DNA of 64,000 nt from Acanthaster planci. Its lineage: Eukaryota; Echinodermata; Asteroidea; Valvatida; Acanthasteridae. The notes below the pieces were generated by a model. The model had not been told where the DNA came from and made no database searches. It saw only the letters and a list, made by a program, of their open reading frames with translations. This document shows, piece by piece, positions 48,113 through 60,500 of this stretch. The stretch is taken from positions 2,102,158-2,166,157 of the forward strand of contig NW_019091359.1 in the NCBI RefSeq assembly GCF_001949145.1, read 5' to 3'. Within the stretch, counting starts at the first letter, position 1, and each line of letters opens with the position of its first letter. The position numbers and the translations under genes were made by a program.

Positions 48113-51100
48113 CTAGGGATGGCTTATTTCACGTCTAGAATCATATTCAACATCCCCTGAAACAGGAAGTTAAATCATCAGTAAGATTTGGACAGGCAGA
48201 TGGTTCAGAGGACGTAAAAAAGTCAAGCTGCTTTGAAAGGATGTAAAATCTGGCCCTCAACAAGTCGGGGTTTCACAGCCTCAACAGGGAACTGTTTTCT
48301 ATCATAGGACCCACAGTTGATCCGAAACAGCGGCGCTACTTGCAAACATCTATTTTTTTTGTTACACGTAATGTATGGCAGATGCATAATGTATTGCGAT
48401 TCCATGAATAGAGAGAATTTCTACCCACCCTGTCGGCAGACCACGCCCGCATCGTGGGTGTGGTTACATCTGATATCCTCCCAGCAGAAGGAGGGACAGT
48501 CGGTAATCTTGCTCTCTGACCCATCACACGCCAGACCGTTCATGAACACGGGACCCTCTCCCTGACCAAAGTGGGCACCAGACTTGGCCTCCTCTGCGCC
48601 AGAGAAACCCAGTTGGCGACAGACAACGTTCGCATCCGTCACGTCCCAGTCCGTGTCGCACAGAGTGCCCCATTTGTAAGCCTGGTAGATTTCGACCCGG
48701 CCACTGGTGTGGTTCGAACCACCGACCAGCCGAATAACATCTGTAAATTAGGGGGAGGGTAAAAAAGTACATCAGTATGAGCTCAATCACAGACATCAAA
48801 GACAACAGAATACATTGCAAACGAAACTGTCTTATCTAAAGATACGTTAAAGAAACGTTTTCGGAAAGAAACCTATAAAATGAGTTACAGGGAAGGGAAA
48901 TCGCTTCAAGGATGAAGGAACAAAATAAAGAAGCTGTCCATGGGGAGACAAGCATTCTTACTTGGTTTGCATGTTACCCCGGCTGCGCGTGAACTGTTAC
49001 ACTGCTGGGTTCCTGTGCAGAGGAACGGGCAGTCAGCCAGGCGTTTTTCGGTTCCTTTGCAGGAAACGCGGTTCATCACGATGGGGACTTCCTCGCTTTC
49101 CTCGAAGGATACCGCAGTGGCTTCCTCTGTCTCCAAGAAGCCCAGCATGTGACAGACGATGCTTGCCTCTTTCATGTCCCAACCGTTGTCGCATATTGCA
49201 CCCCAGGTATCGTCGTGGTAGATTTCTACTCGACCGGAGAGTAACCTATCACCGTCCACTAAGCGAACCATGCCATCAAGACCTCAGAAGAAAGCAAGAA
49301 GAGGAATAACAAAAGCGTAAACAACAACAATCAACAGCAACAACAAGAACATCAACAAACAACAAACAATGACAAACAGCAGCATCAACATTTGCGTCCA
49401 CAAAGCGTGTTTCTCTGTCATACTGAAAAATTTAAACCCAGCGATTTGGAAGTTGAAAATGTTTTACATTGGTGAGGTGAAGTTTGATTTATGTGTATAG
49501 CGTTCTTTGAGATTGGGAAAAACAGTACTCAAATAGTCCCTCATGCAGTGTATGCTGTAGCCACAAGTGGCGGTCCTTTCCTTCGGTATTTTAACTAAGA
49601 AAGTTCGGACGAAAATTACTGTAGAATAAAAACTATTTTGCTTCAGTACGATATCTCAACAATATCAACGATGAATCAACTGAGGAGATGCAGTATCTGT
49701 AGCAGTGGTATGATATCAGACTGTCTTATTGGTATTCAGTATTGTGAGAATTATGTCATTGTTTTTACACTGCACAAATGTTTATTGCAAGACTACATTA
49801 TATGCTTGCTTTTTAGGTTAGCTGAAAACGCGGCATAATTACCTTTTCTATTTTTGTGACGTCATTTTTTTTCGAAGCTTTTACCACAAGACAAATGACT
49901 GCTGAATCAATGCATGAAATTCACACAGGACCTTACAACTGTGATTGTCATTTTCTTTTTAAGAATCGTAAATTTGTTACCATCCAGCAGTGTTGTAGTC
50001 GAGTCACCAAGATCGAGTCCGAGTCCAGAATCTCAAGCATCGAGTTCGAGTCATTATCCAATGTGACTCGAGTCGAGCCTTGGAAAATGTGACTCGAGTC
50101 AGACTCGAGTCCGAGTCATTATCCAATGTGACCTGAGTCGAGTCCGAGCCTTGGAAAATGTGACTCGAGTCAGACTCGAGTCTAAGTCCTGGACACGAGT
50201 CATACAACACTGCCATCCAGGACAATACGTGTCTTTGCGACGACGAGAAAAAAATCTGTAATACCTCGACACCCCAGCAACTCCAAATTCAAAAAGATAT
50301 TCCCACTCCAAGAAGTTGGTAATAAGCGGAGAATTCTTGCTACCACTATCACAGGGAATGTGACGGTCACTTGTTGTCTTGATCCATTATTTCCTGCAAA
50401 CTGAAACAAATAACGAATACATATAAGACTAATGCCTCAAAGGCGTTTTCCGAATTCAAAATTCTAAAACGACATCGGCATCGGCGAGAATTCGGTAACA
50501 AGTTTCAAACTTGTAATTTCTTTTACACTCCGGTCAAATATATTTCTTGTTGTGTCGTTAAATGTTATTTTATACTGTTTTAATCTAAACCAACTTACCG
50601 ACACAGGGATAAAGGAACTTTCCTTCCGTCCGCTGACCAACCATGCATGGCACTGACCAACAAATTTCATACGTATATTCATGACACATACTTATTACTT
50701 GTCCAAGAGCTTTGGGTAGGACTCAAACTTACGACCTCCTGCTTGCTAATAATCATTCGACCACCGAGGTTACCGGGTCGGCTGGTCGGTCTGAGACAGA
50801 TACAGCTAGCGGGTACCGCAAACCATCAAGATGTACTTGCGTCGGGTAGAAAATAAACATTTCCCGACAAAAGTACACCTCGACACTTCATACGACCGCA
50901 TTGTTGGCCAAGACCAACTAATCAATCATTTCAACTGCGCCCCACTCACCTGAATGGCATTGCCTTCTACATCAGCCAGTTTCGCCCAGTCATCCGATCT
51001 TCCACTTTCGCTGTACAGAACAGTGAAGGTTCTGATATAGTTCCCCCCACTACTGACTCCGTTCATGACCACGCCAGTGACCGCAGTATGAATGCTCAGG

Positions 51101-51659
51101 TCCACCTGGATCCACTGATTTTCATTGGGTTTCGGGACCCAATAAGATCCTATGAGAACGTGTTATTCAACATCAGGAGTTTCGTACAGACCTTTTGGAT
51201 TACATTGCACGCTAAATAACGCCTGGTAAATATCAACCTCTTCAGGTGTTCCTAGCCGTTTTTGTGTTTTTGAATTAATTTATGCTCCGTTTCCTCAAAC
51301 TATGTGTTTTATTTTCAAAAACTGCAGAAATGGTTAACTATAGAAGCTTGCTCTACAGGTGCTTATCTTTTGTAGGTATCGTTTTACTATTTTGGCGTTT
51401 CTCCATTGAGAATTTGAGTCCGCAAGATCCAAATTTCACACTTTGACGAAGAAACCGTTAAAATTAGAGTTATGATAATTCATTTAATATACATCGCCAC
51501 CGTCATTCAGTGAGCAAGTAATCTTGATTTTTTGGGAGTGGTAAAATGCCACGATTATCAATAAATTCAGGGCATCTTACTGCAGCCTTTTTGTTGGCCT
51601 TGTGTGATTTTCCCCCGCGCTACTAGTTCTTGTTTGGAGTGCACTATTGAATGACAAGG

Positions 51660-51717
<58 letters not shown>

Positions 51718-53121
51718 AGAGCGAGAGAGCAAGCTACGTTTCGTTATGATTCAAGAGCAATCACAAAATTTGACTTACCAGAATTAGGACGAACCTTAGT
51801 TGGGACATACGAAGAGGCGTAGACAGATGAGGCAGTAATAGCACTGTCTGGTATGGCACCACTCTCCATGCCTAATGGTTCAGATGTGCACGGTGACTCT
51901 GGATAAGAGTTTCGAATGATTATTGAATTATTTGCATTCCATGTATGCGTTTACCGACAGACTTCTATTGAAAGTTAAATTAAAACGTTTAGGTAGGCTA
52001 TTTACAATGTGTAAAGTGACATAACCTTGACAACTTATTAATCATTAAAAAAAATACAGCAAGGCTGTTCTGAAGATTTTTCCGAAATATTTCTGATAAA
52101 AATGAAACTAAGTATTCCCCATCTAAAGACAACAATCTTTATAGATAGGGTCTTGGAAAGGGTATAGATAGAGCATATTGACAGACCTCTCGGGATGCAC
52201 ACAAGTTTACGACTGAAGGCTTTTTGAATAACATCGTGATACCATCAATTTACCTGAAAGAAGAGGCCTCTGGACAACTTGCTCTTCTTCAAGCGAATGA
52301 GCTGAAAGTGCTTCTTGGTTTAAGAAACAAAAATTTAAAAAATGATTTTATTGCGGGATTTAGCGGGATCAAGAAGGGGGCCATTTTCCTACCAACGGAG
52401 GCTTCTTTGGTAGGAACCGCATTTCGCTGGTTCGCAAATGAATATAAACTGCGTGAGTTATGGTCGCGTAACTACCAACAAAAATGAACACTCCCGACCA
52501 ACGTGGCTGTCAACCGATGAAAGGGAGCGTCTGCAAAAGGCTGACTGAAAAATGTTCGAATTTCGAACTGATAATGGAAAAGCAAAGAAAACTATATAGG
52601 GCAGGTAGCATATTCGTTTACCAACAACTGACTCCGCAATATTCCAGTTTTGGTTGTCGCTTTACTCTGTTCCATGCTGCCTACTGAAGTGGTTGCGATA
52701 AATTCCATTACTTTTTTTTTACCGTGCAGGATTCCAGATTCATTTTGTTCTGTTCGTATGCACGCGTGGTTATCATCAGCACAATTATTTTTGCGGAAAA
52801 CAGAAATAATGTAACAAATCTCTTCATGTTTTTGGGTTTCAAATCGATAACAGTGCTGTAAAAAAAAGAAGAACAATTATGTTTTGAGATGATGTCATTT
52901 AGAATGATACTACGTTGACTTAGAAAGAAAATAAGGGTGTTTTCGATGTTGGAACGAAGGAGGTATTCCATCTATGCAGTTTAGACGACAGGTATGTGTC
53001 AATTTTTAAGAGACTAGGACGACAGTAAAATAATTTATTATGCAATCAATGTAGATGTCTAGGTCTACTTACCAACAAGTGCTATGATCACTAATATTTT
53101 CTGAAACGCTGAAGATGCCAT
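48113..53121 (-). CDS. Gene B: secreted F5/8 type C - SRCR - SRCR protein, about 409 aa, paralogue of gene A
   Basis: Exons in transcript order: 53121-53073, 52301-52254, 51898-51779, 51149-50950, 50400-50265, 49282-48962, 48740-48429, 48156-48113 (1,230 nt, in frame to TAG). Signal peptide MASSAFQKILVIIALVG. F5/8C domain: LGMESGAIPDSAITASS, NENQWIQVDLSIHTAVTGVV and a closing LELLGCRG. SRCR1: GMVRLVDGD to AAGVTC. SRCR2: VIRLVGGSNHTSGRVEIY to DAGVVC. Exon order and intron phases match gene A; the F5/8C middle exon is 200 nt in both. The last exon (15-residue tail) is the least secure: it has a good pyrimidine tract and CAG acceptor and keeps phase, but no homology to the gene A tail. PolyA-like AATAAA follows within about 170 bases. 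A tandem duplicate of gene A, on the same strand and 5.8 kb upstream. Confidence 0.85.
49995..50205 (-). repeat. GACTCGAGTC-rich satellite in gene B intron 5
   Basis: Interlocking GAGTC/GACTC units, including AATGTGACTCGAGTC and GAGTCATTATCCAATGTGAC, repeated about twice with internal palindromes. It ends about 60 bases from the gene B F5/8C exon at 50265. Confidence 0.85.
50700..50790 (-). repeat. tRNA-like SINE fragment in gene B intron 4
   Basis: On the minus strand an A-box-like GGTGGTCGAATG (50765-50754) is followed by a B-box-like GTTTGAGTCC (50728-50719). The stretch between resembles the fragment at 58380-58455 (GCAAGCAGGAGGTC against GTAAGCGGGAGGTC). Body not identified. Confidence 0.5.
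51661..51730 (+). repeat. (GA)n microsatellite
   Basis: A nearly pure run of GA dinucleotides from 51662 to about 51709, then GCGAGC interruptions to 51730. It lies in gene B intron 3, about 50 bases downstream of the exon ending at 51779, and is likely length-polymorphic. Confidence 0.98.
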
Positions 53122-54782
53122 CGTTGCAGTGTTCTCAGCTGTCAGACGGTCTAGGTACCTGATTGGAGAAATTACCAACTCCCATCTGCCAGATTGCGTC
53201 AGTTGATCCAGTTTTCATAACAAGGATTGATTTCATTGGTTTGAAATGGCCAAAGTTGGTCAGATCACGCTCACTATTTCCTGTACAGATATTATAACCA
53301 TGACGATATCCACGGGTTTTGCAAATCTGTTCCCAGGGAAGCAAGGACTGAATGAATACCATTATTATTTTAAAAAAGTTTTTACATCTTTTTTGTTGAA
53401 AAGTAAAGTGAAAATTTGAGACGTATGTTGGCATCAATTATTCAGGGTGTCTCCAGGCATCTGGATTGCAGGAAGGCCTTATCATTTTTACCCAGCAAGT
53501 TCCTGTATGCTGAGCAAAAATCAAATTTACGATCAGCTTATTTCAAGGCCTCGGAAATCTCGGGAAAACATGACTTTCAGATAAGATCCTGAACTTCTGC
53601 TAAATTGATTGAGCAGATGTGCAGAATTGTACTTTAAAGTGTCGCTGAAACTGAATTTTCAAGAAGCATGCATTTCGTATTTTATAGTTAGCATTAATTT
53701 TTTTTCTCACAAGGAAGTTTACTTTTTAAGCTTTTGGGGTCGTTACGCTTATTTACTTTATTTTCAATTGCTATAAATTGAATGAGATCCTCTTTCGCTT
53801 TGGTTGTTTAAAGTGTTAGATTAGCGTGCACGTAGTTTTGGAAACTTTCCAGAGAATATAGGAGAACATTTTAAACTTCTCAACAAAATTTGGAATGTGA
53901 GGGAACTTTGGACTCAACATTGCTTATTTCACAAAAATGCAAGAAATGTCGTTTGCTTCTAACAGGAAGGTTTGGAGGAAGCAAAACTATCAATTTTAGG
54001 TTTTTTTTAGTCTTATCGATAACATTTATCACTGTTCTTGTAGCCTTAAAGACTTTCATATCAAAGGTTTGTTTGAAAACTTACATCTGTGCATGCAAGA
54101 TATATATTTTGTAGATGATACTCAAATATTGAAAGTTCAGGTCAAACGCTTCTCACCTTTTCGAGAAAGCTGCAGTGTATTCTGATAATGACACACATTG
54201 GGTTTTGAAAGATTGAAAAGTGTAAATACCTCAAACTGAACTTTATGAACCAAATTTTAGGTTTAAAATTAAATCCCGGTTTACCTTGACCAAATTCACA
54301 CCTGCTAACAGCAAGGTCGGGATTTGCAACTTGTACGATTACATGCGTGTGTAGGTATTAGTTCACAAACGAAATAGACGCTCTTGCGGATTTCATTTTA
54401 AGCGTAAACAGCGGGTTTTATGCGTTTAAAACCAAGTTTGCGGCCAGTTTCGCCATTTTAAAAATATATCCTTATTTTTAGAATACTGGTAGTAGGAAGA
54501 TGTTGCATTTTTCCAGTTAATTTCTTACTTTATAAAGCGAAGTCGCACGAGTATAAGCGATTTCACAGATTCAGTGACACCACTATCTTGAGAATGCTTT
54601 GTAGACGCGTCGCAGTGGCACTAATTATTGCCAAGGTTCGCAAGTATCGATTGATGTCAGTACCACTGAACACCTACATTCCGTTCATTTAACATAGAAA
54701 CTTGAAGCCAGTTTGTTTCATGCGGATCAGTGATTTGTCATGAGTTTACTGACTGCACCAAAACCCGCCCAACTAGATGGAG

Positions 54783-54884
54783 CGAACCAGCGATGGGATC
54801 ACTGATGGAGATGCAGTAATCCGTCATTGGTTCACTGACATCTAACGTGCCTGAACCAGCGATGGGATTACTGATGGAGATCCA
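54783..54884 (+). repeat. Direct repeat, two 33-bp units 69 bp apart
   Basis: Units at 54783-54815 and 54852-54884 start GAACCAGCGATGGGAT and end CTGATGGAGAT-CAG, differing at two positions. The 36 bases between them contain a partial related string (CAGTAATCCGTCATTGG). Confidence 0.85.
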
Positions 54885-55149
54885 GATCAGTGTGCAACAA
54901 ACTGGCCCTCGGGTTTACAATAAGGAAGTCTTGTGCAGTTTTAAAATCCCTATTATAGACTGCACAGTGGGATGCCTTGGGTGTTTTCATCTGTGGCTTT
55001 TTGACCCTTGACCCTAAAAGAGCTGGGGGCAATTCCACCGCCCCCTCGACATTTTTTCTCATGTCACTGCAGTGCATTTTTGGTGAAGTTAAGCCTTCGG
55101 GAGTTATTTGAGTCTAACTCTTTGCGGTCATTTAGACATCACGAAGATG

Positions 55150-55507
55150 ATGACAGTAAAGTTAGTTTAATATTGGACGTTGGACATTCCCATTGGTTTG
55201 TACAGCAAATGTTCATGTTTTAGAGATTAGAAATTTACATACGTGAATGTTGTACCGTGAATACGGGCATTTAACAATAGTGCGCCTCCAAAGAGTTTGA
55301 AACACGTTAGCCAATCACAATGCGCGGAATCTGTCGACCCAATGCGCGTTTGGAAATGGTCGACAAATTTCACGCGTAGGGATTGGCCAACGTGTTCAAA
55401 CTCGCGGAGGCACACAATTGTGAATCGCACGTATTGCCAACCAGACATTAGCTGTACAAACCTATGGGAATGTCCAATGTCCAATATCATCAAACTAACT
55501 TTACTGC
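55150..55507. mobile_element. Nested foldback element: outer and inner inverted repeats
   Basis: Outer arms 55150-55209 and 55450-55507 are reverse complements (AGTAAAGTTAGTTT, GGACATTCCCAT, GGTTTGTACAGC). Inside, a second palindrome spans about 55257-55437, with ends ACGGGCATTTAACAATAGTG on the left and mirrored AATACGTGCGATTCACAATT on the right. The inner element has a second copy at 62236-62392, while the outer arms do not. It is therefore either one composite MITE or an element inserted within an older foldback. Confidence 0.75.
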
Positions 55508-57579
55508 CATCCAAAAATGTATACCTTTTGCACTGTAGTGCTCAGTGCACGTAACGCGGGCCGGCACGCATATGTAGCCTTGAACGTCAAATGACCGTAA
55601 ACTGTACAGTCCTATCTGATTGGGTTCGAACTTCAAATTTATAAGGGATGTCTTTCCATGCATGCCAATTTTCAAAATGTCGGCGGAATCTGCCTCCCTC
55701 GGCTGTAAGATAGGCCAAAATAACCTGGCTCTTTGCAATTAAGCTGTTATTCATTTATTTAAGCATATTTTGAGACAATTCAAGGCAAGCGAGAAAAAGG
55801 CAGATATTACTCAAAAACTACTTCCTTCATAACAAATGGTTGTCCACTACAAATAATATACGTTAATACGTTAACTACCGTTTGTTTTTCACGATAAATT
55901 TTGCTTTGCACATACACACGTTTTAATATTCAAATTCACTAATAATATTGACTCAATCCAACACAACACCCGTGATAGGGTTGATAAGACTCAATTGTTG
56001 GTAGCTACAATTTTCACCCTCACTAGGGTTCAATTTTAACCTCGGAGAAACTTAACCCTTTTCATTACAGTAATTGCTTAGTTCGATCAAACACGTAAAA
56101 CGCCATAAATTATATCGTTGGAACTCAGATTCAAGTTCACTTTTACTGCAAAGTACCACACTAATTCTTGATTCAATACTAGGCTTAATTGGCTGAAGTG
56201 AACAAAGAGCGGCAATCGTGTCACTATAGATTACAATCTTTTCTAGGACCCTGGGCGTTGGACATCTTTGGTCGACATCCTCCGCAGCTATACCCCACTC
56301 AACATCCTCAATGCCACACGTGCCACAATGAAGACGAAAGAACCACATAAAGTTAAATGCACTTTAATAAGAGTTTGATGACACACGATTGTTCGGCGTT
56401 TCTCTAGGCCCGTAAAAATCACAGGAAAACTCAACAATGACGACAGCTAGCTTTTAATGATGTTTTTACGGTACAAGAAGGAAGTCCACTGCAACAAACA
56501 CAATGACATTTGGATATCTCCATTTCAATAACTCGAGTGGAACTCTGGGTAGGCGATATTCAGAAAAATACGTCAGTGAAGTGTATATGAAAGTAGTGCT
56601 ACCTTTATCTGCATGCAATGAAGTACGTCTGATTCTTGAAAGAAAATGCCACTCGACTTACTGGACATAAAATTATAACTACTTTCTTGTATATTATGCA
56701 ATCTGTACTTGTTTACATGCATTAAACAGGAAATGCAGTCAATTTCAGTGGTGTTTTTAATTATTGTTTGTACTTCAGTCTTAATTATTTGAATATAAAA
56801 ACTTCAATACTCAATATGACAGCCCTATTATTAAATCTTGCATAGAAGCAACTTAAAAGCTCATTAAACATTACTTTGAGAAAATTCTCTTTACAAATAT
56901 CAAAAATTACACAGATCATTCATCATCATGCATCATTCGACACCAAATCAACTACCTATGTATTGTTGCAATTGTCTAGTGGAAACATGACCAGATAACT
57001 TTTTGAAAGGTTTAACCACTTAACAAAGCAGGTCGATTTTATTTTTCAATAATGAACCCTTGGCTAAAACTAGTCGTTTTCCTTCTCAGCTGGCCCCATT
57101 TGAATCGGGCACGATTTTCAATACGGCCACTGCTTGCCACAATGCGTCTGGTGTGAAACAATAAGTATGTTTAAGCCATGGCCGTGAACGTGTCTGTCAA
57201 GACCTAGTAGTTCGCTGTTAAGCTGGTGCACTGCCATGTAGAAGGAAGTCACGGTAGGATCAATGCAATGGAACATGACAGCTGTGCACATTGCCTGAAT
57301 TAGAGAGTACAGTGCTCTCGTCTTCACGCTTGAACAGTGTTTTACTGGCACACCGGTATGAATCAATCATATACCATGAAAAGCTTCAAATGTCGAAATG
57401 GCTCCCAGTGTGCCACAAAAACTCATTCGAAAGCTATGCTCCTCTATGTCCCATGCTGAAAATAAAAGAGCTGATGAAAATATGGACTTCCAGTTACACC
57501 ATTGCTAGGTCACCCCATTAGTTATGATTATTGTGCTCCATTCAAAAAAATGTTTTCACCGCTTGCAGAAGATCAAAAG

Positions 57580-60500
57580 TTATCTGAAGACACTTTTGTT
57601 CATGTAATCCCGACCACCACCACGGCCAGTCACATTGTTTTCGTCGTCGCTGTACGGGCCGTCTGCACCAAAGGCCGTTTCCATCTGCATGGGCACCAGG
57701 TAGCTCTCGCGCCTGGGATCGGGCCTTCCGCGTCGTTCAGCCCGTCCCTTCCTCACGCTGCCCACTTTAGACTCCGGAAGGTTGTCAAGATTTCCCGCCA
57801 ACAGGCCTTCCACCTCGCTGACAATTTGAGTGAAGGTGCAGCGTGATTTGGGGTTGTCTAGCCAGCAGCGTTGCATTATCCCATAGCTGGTTCAATCAAG
57901 GAGAAAGTCTAATATTTATCACCAGGTAAGCCTCTCAGAGCTAATTTTGTTAACACCTCAATTCTTAAACATAGTTTTGACCACCTCAGTGAATTTCCCC
58001 ACTATACACTACACTCTTTATGTCAATAATACATAGGGGGCCTATTTTATTTCCACGTTGACGGAGAATAATGGAATTCAATAGTATACACCCGGAGGCA
58101 CGTGTTCACATTCCCTGCGTAAAAGAATGACGTTGATCTTATTAACCCAATTCCCTTTTTAAAGTTCAGCCCACATTACCGAGACCAAATTTAACAGCAA
58201 CACTGGTTACTGATGCAGTCAGTGAAGTTTGATAGAGTTTTGCTTCGTGGAAATGCCAATTCGAATAAATTGACATAATTTATTTAAACACCCTTCGCTC
58301 AGCACGTTCCGAAAGTTCATGAAAATACTCATAAACATTCTAAGCTTTATGGGATTCAACACTACGCCCTCCTGCATACTGCAATGACGATTTAACCACT
58401 CGTCACCGAGCTTGTAAGCGGGAGGTCTTGGGTTCAAGTCCCACCCGAGCATGGTCTATAAGAGCAAGCTCTACGAAGCACAGAGTATAGAGTGGATTTT
58501 GGTAACAATGACGAAACATGAACTGAGCATTTGGTGTGGTGCAACTTTAAGTAGAGTCTATTGGTTTATGAAGCGTGCACATTCTCAGGGAGATTATTGA
58601 CCCGTTGTCAGACTAAGGTTTGGGATTGAGCTGCTCTCTTTACAGGCTTAACCTGAAGACAAATAATATTATGTTGATTACTTCCTTACATCGTTGGCGG
58701 GCAGTTCACGGGGGCGTACATGCGTTGACCGGTCTTCAAGAAATCATATACGTCCCTGTTGGCTAGTCCGGGATAAGGGCTCACGCCCTGGCTGAAAATT
58801 TCCCACAAGACCACACCGTACGACCACTGGGAAAATATGACATATGATATTGCTGTGGCTGCATTATAATGACCTAATATTTAATGCTTTTGAAATAATT
58901 CTGAGCGAGGGGTTTTCTTTCACATGCATTAATAGTAATCATGATGTGAATATCATCGAAGAAGGAGTTTATTTTTGTTAAACACTTGACAACGTGAGAA
59001 TTATCTTTCTTTAAGTTTACTGACCAAATCACGCCCTGATTTCTTCTTTGAAGCACATGGATCTTTTCAGAAAATAATTATCTTTACATGACTATTTTTA
59101 AATAATCCAAATATTATCTATATAGGCCTTGACTCTTCGTCCCTTTTCTTTAATCATCTTCCATTAATATTATTTATTTATAATTTGTAAAATTTTACAA
59201 ACCACATCAGTCCTTGCATTGTAAACCTTCCGTTCCATACACTCAGGAGCCATCCACTTGATAGGCAGCTTAGCCAGGGCATCGTCACTGGTGTAGTAGT
59301 CCAATTCTTTCAAGTCACGTGACAGTCCAAAATCGGCTATCTTTACCAAAAGGTCACCATTCACCCTAAATTGGATTATTAAAAAACCGCTTATTTTGCA
59401 GTCAATGCAATATTCACCATGATAAAATCAGCTGAGCCTCTCTTGTTGCGAACTGTTGGCAATTTCTGTCTGCCTCTTCCTTGAAATTTTGGTTTCAGGG
59501 TAGCATATTACTCACAGTGCGCACTTAAAAGTTTTACAAGAAGAATTTTCTTACATGCAATTCCTGGCCGCAAGATCTCTGTGGACAAACTTGTGTTAAG
59601 CTAAGTAAGCCATACCGAGTGCGACATGCGAAGCAAACCTCAGAAGGAGAGATGTTGGCAGGGGCTGAAAAAAGTCACGTGCATGCAAGACAATGAAAAA
59701 AAAAACACACACACAAAACATAAGCAGAGGGACCTTCAAACGTATGATGGTTAATTATGAATCTTTGAAATTTTCCAGAAATATTACTTCACGTCCGAAA
59801 TTGTCATTCCATCTTCGATCTAAATTGGCAGGATTTAATATGACAACACATCTAAAAGACATAATTCGCCAGAACATTCTAGCTTGTTCAAACTGATATT
59901 CATCATAAAAATCATCACAAAATCCTGTCATGATCTCAGGTTCATATGAACTGTGTGAGCTAGGCTTTCTGTGTAGCTTATCGAACTATCTTTTTTGACA
60001 AGGAAGTATAACTTCACCCATCCAGATGAGCCCCTGTGTCAAGATGTAAGCCAGCAAAAGACACATAAGCTTAGATGTCCATAATATATTTTAATCACCT
60101 GCTTGGACAAGAAATGAAAAAAGAGCATTGTAGTCGAGTACTTTTCGAGAACTAAATTCACTGTCAAATATAAAAGTGGTTAGGAGGGGGAAAGTACAAG
60201 AACATGGGCACTTGACAGTAAATTCATAAAAGTATGATTCTAAAATGAAATTATGACTTCAGACCATTACTGTGTAACAAGAATGAAGTTTTACCACTAA
60301 AACACTCGAAAAGTACTCCTCCGAGAACTTTTCGGGCACTTCTTTCCTCAAAACTTTTTTCCCTAAACAGGGAGAGTCTGAAGTCTTAATTTTTTTTGTG
60401 ATCTTAACATTGTTCATTTACATTCCAATGTCTATGTTCTTCAGCTTTATTTCCTTCTAACTAAAGTACTCGACTACATCAGTACCGGTACAATTGTCTC

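Larger units (their letters stand above)
53122..57579. other. Intergenic region between gene B and the receptor kinase
   Basis: Promoter side of gene B and 3' side of the kinase gene. It contains a 33-bp near-perfect direct repeat (54783-54815 and 54852-54884), the nested inverted-repeat element at 55150-55507 and AT-rich DNA. A possible kinase polyA hexamer (AATAAA on minus) lies at 57043-57038. Small open frames have no recognisable domain. Confidence 0.6.

Noticed and set aside
48223-48367. Alternative last exon for gene B after an AAG acceptor (minus strand, toward 48223)
   Set aside because: It keeps phase, but the acceptor lacks a pyrimidine tract; the exon at 48156-48113 has a much better CTTCCTGTTTCAG acceptor.
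51661-51730. CRISPR-like or regulatory array
   Set aside because: It is a simple GA microsatellite with no spacer structure; the window is eukaryotic.
57118-57366. Small minus-strand ORF downstream of the kinase stop
   Set aside because: No domain and no splice link to the kinase gene; probably 3' UTR or intergenic.
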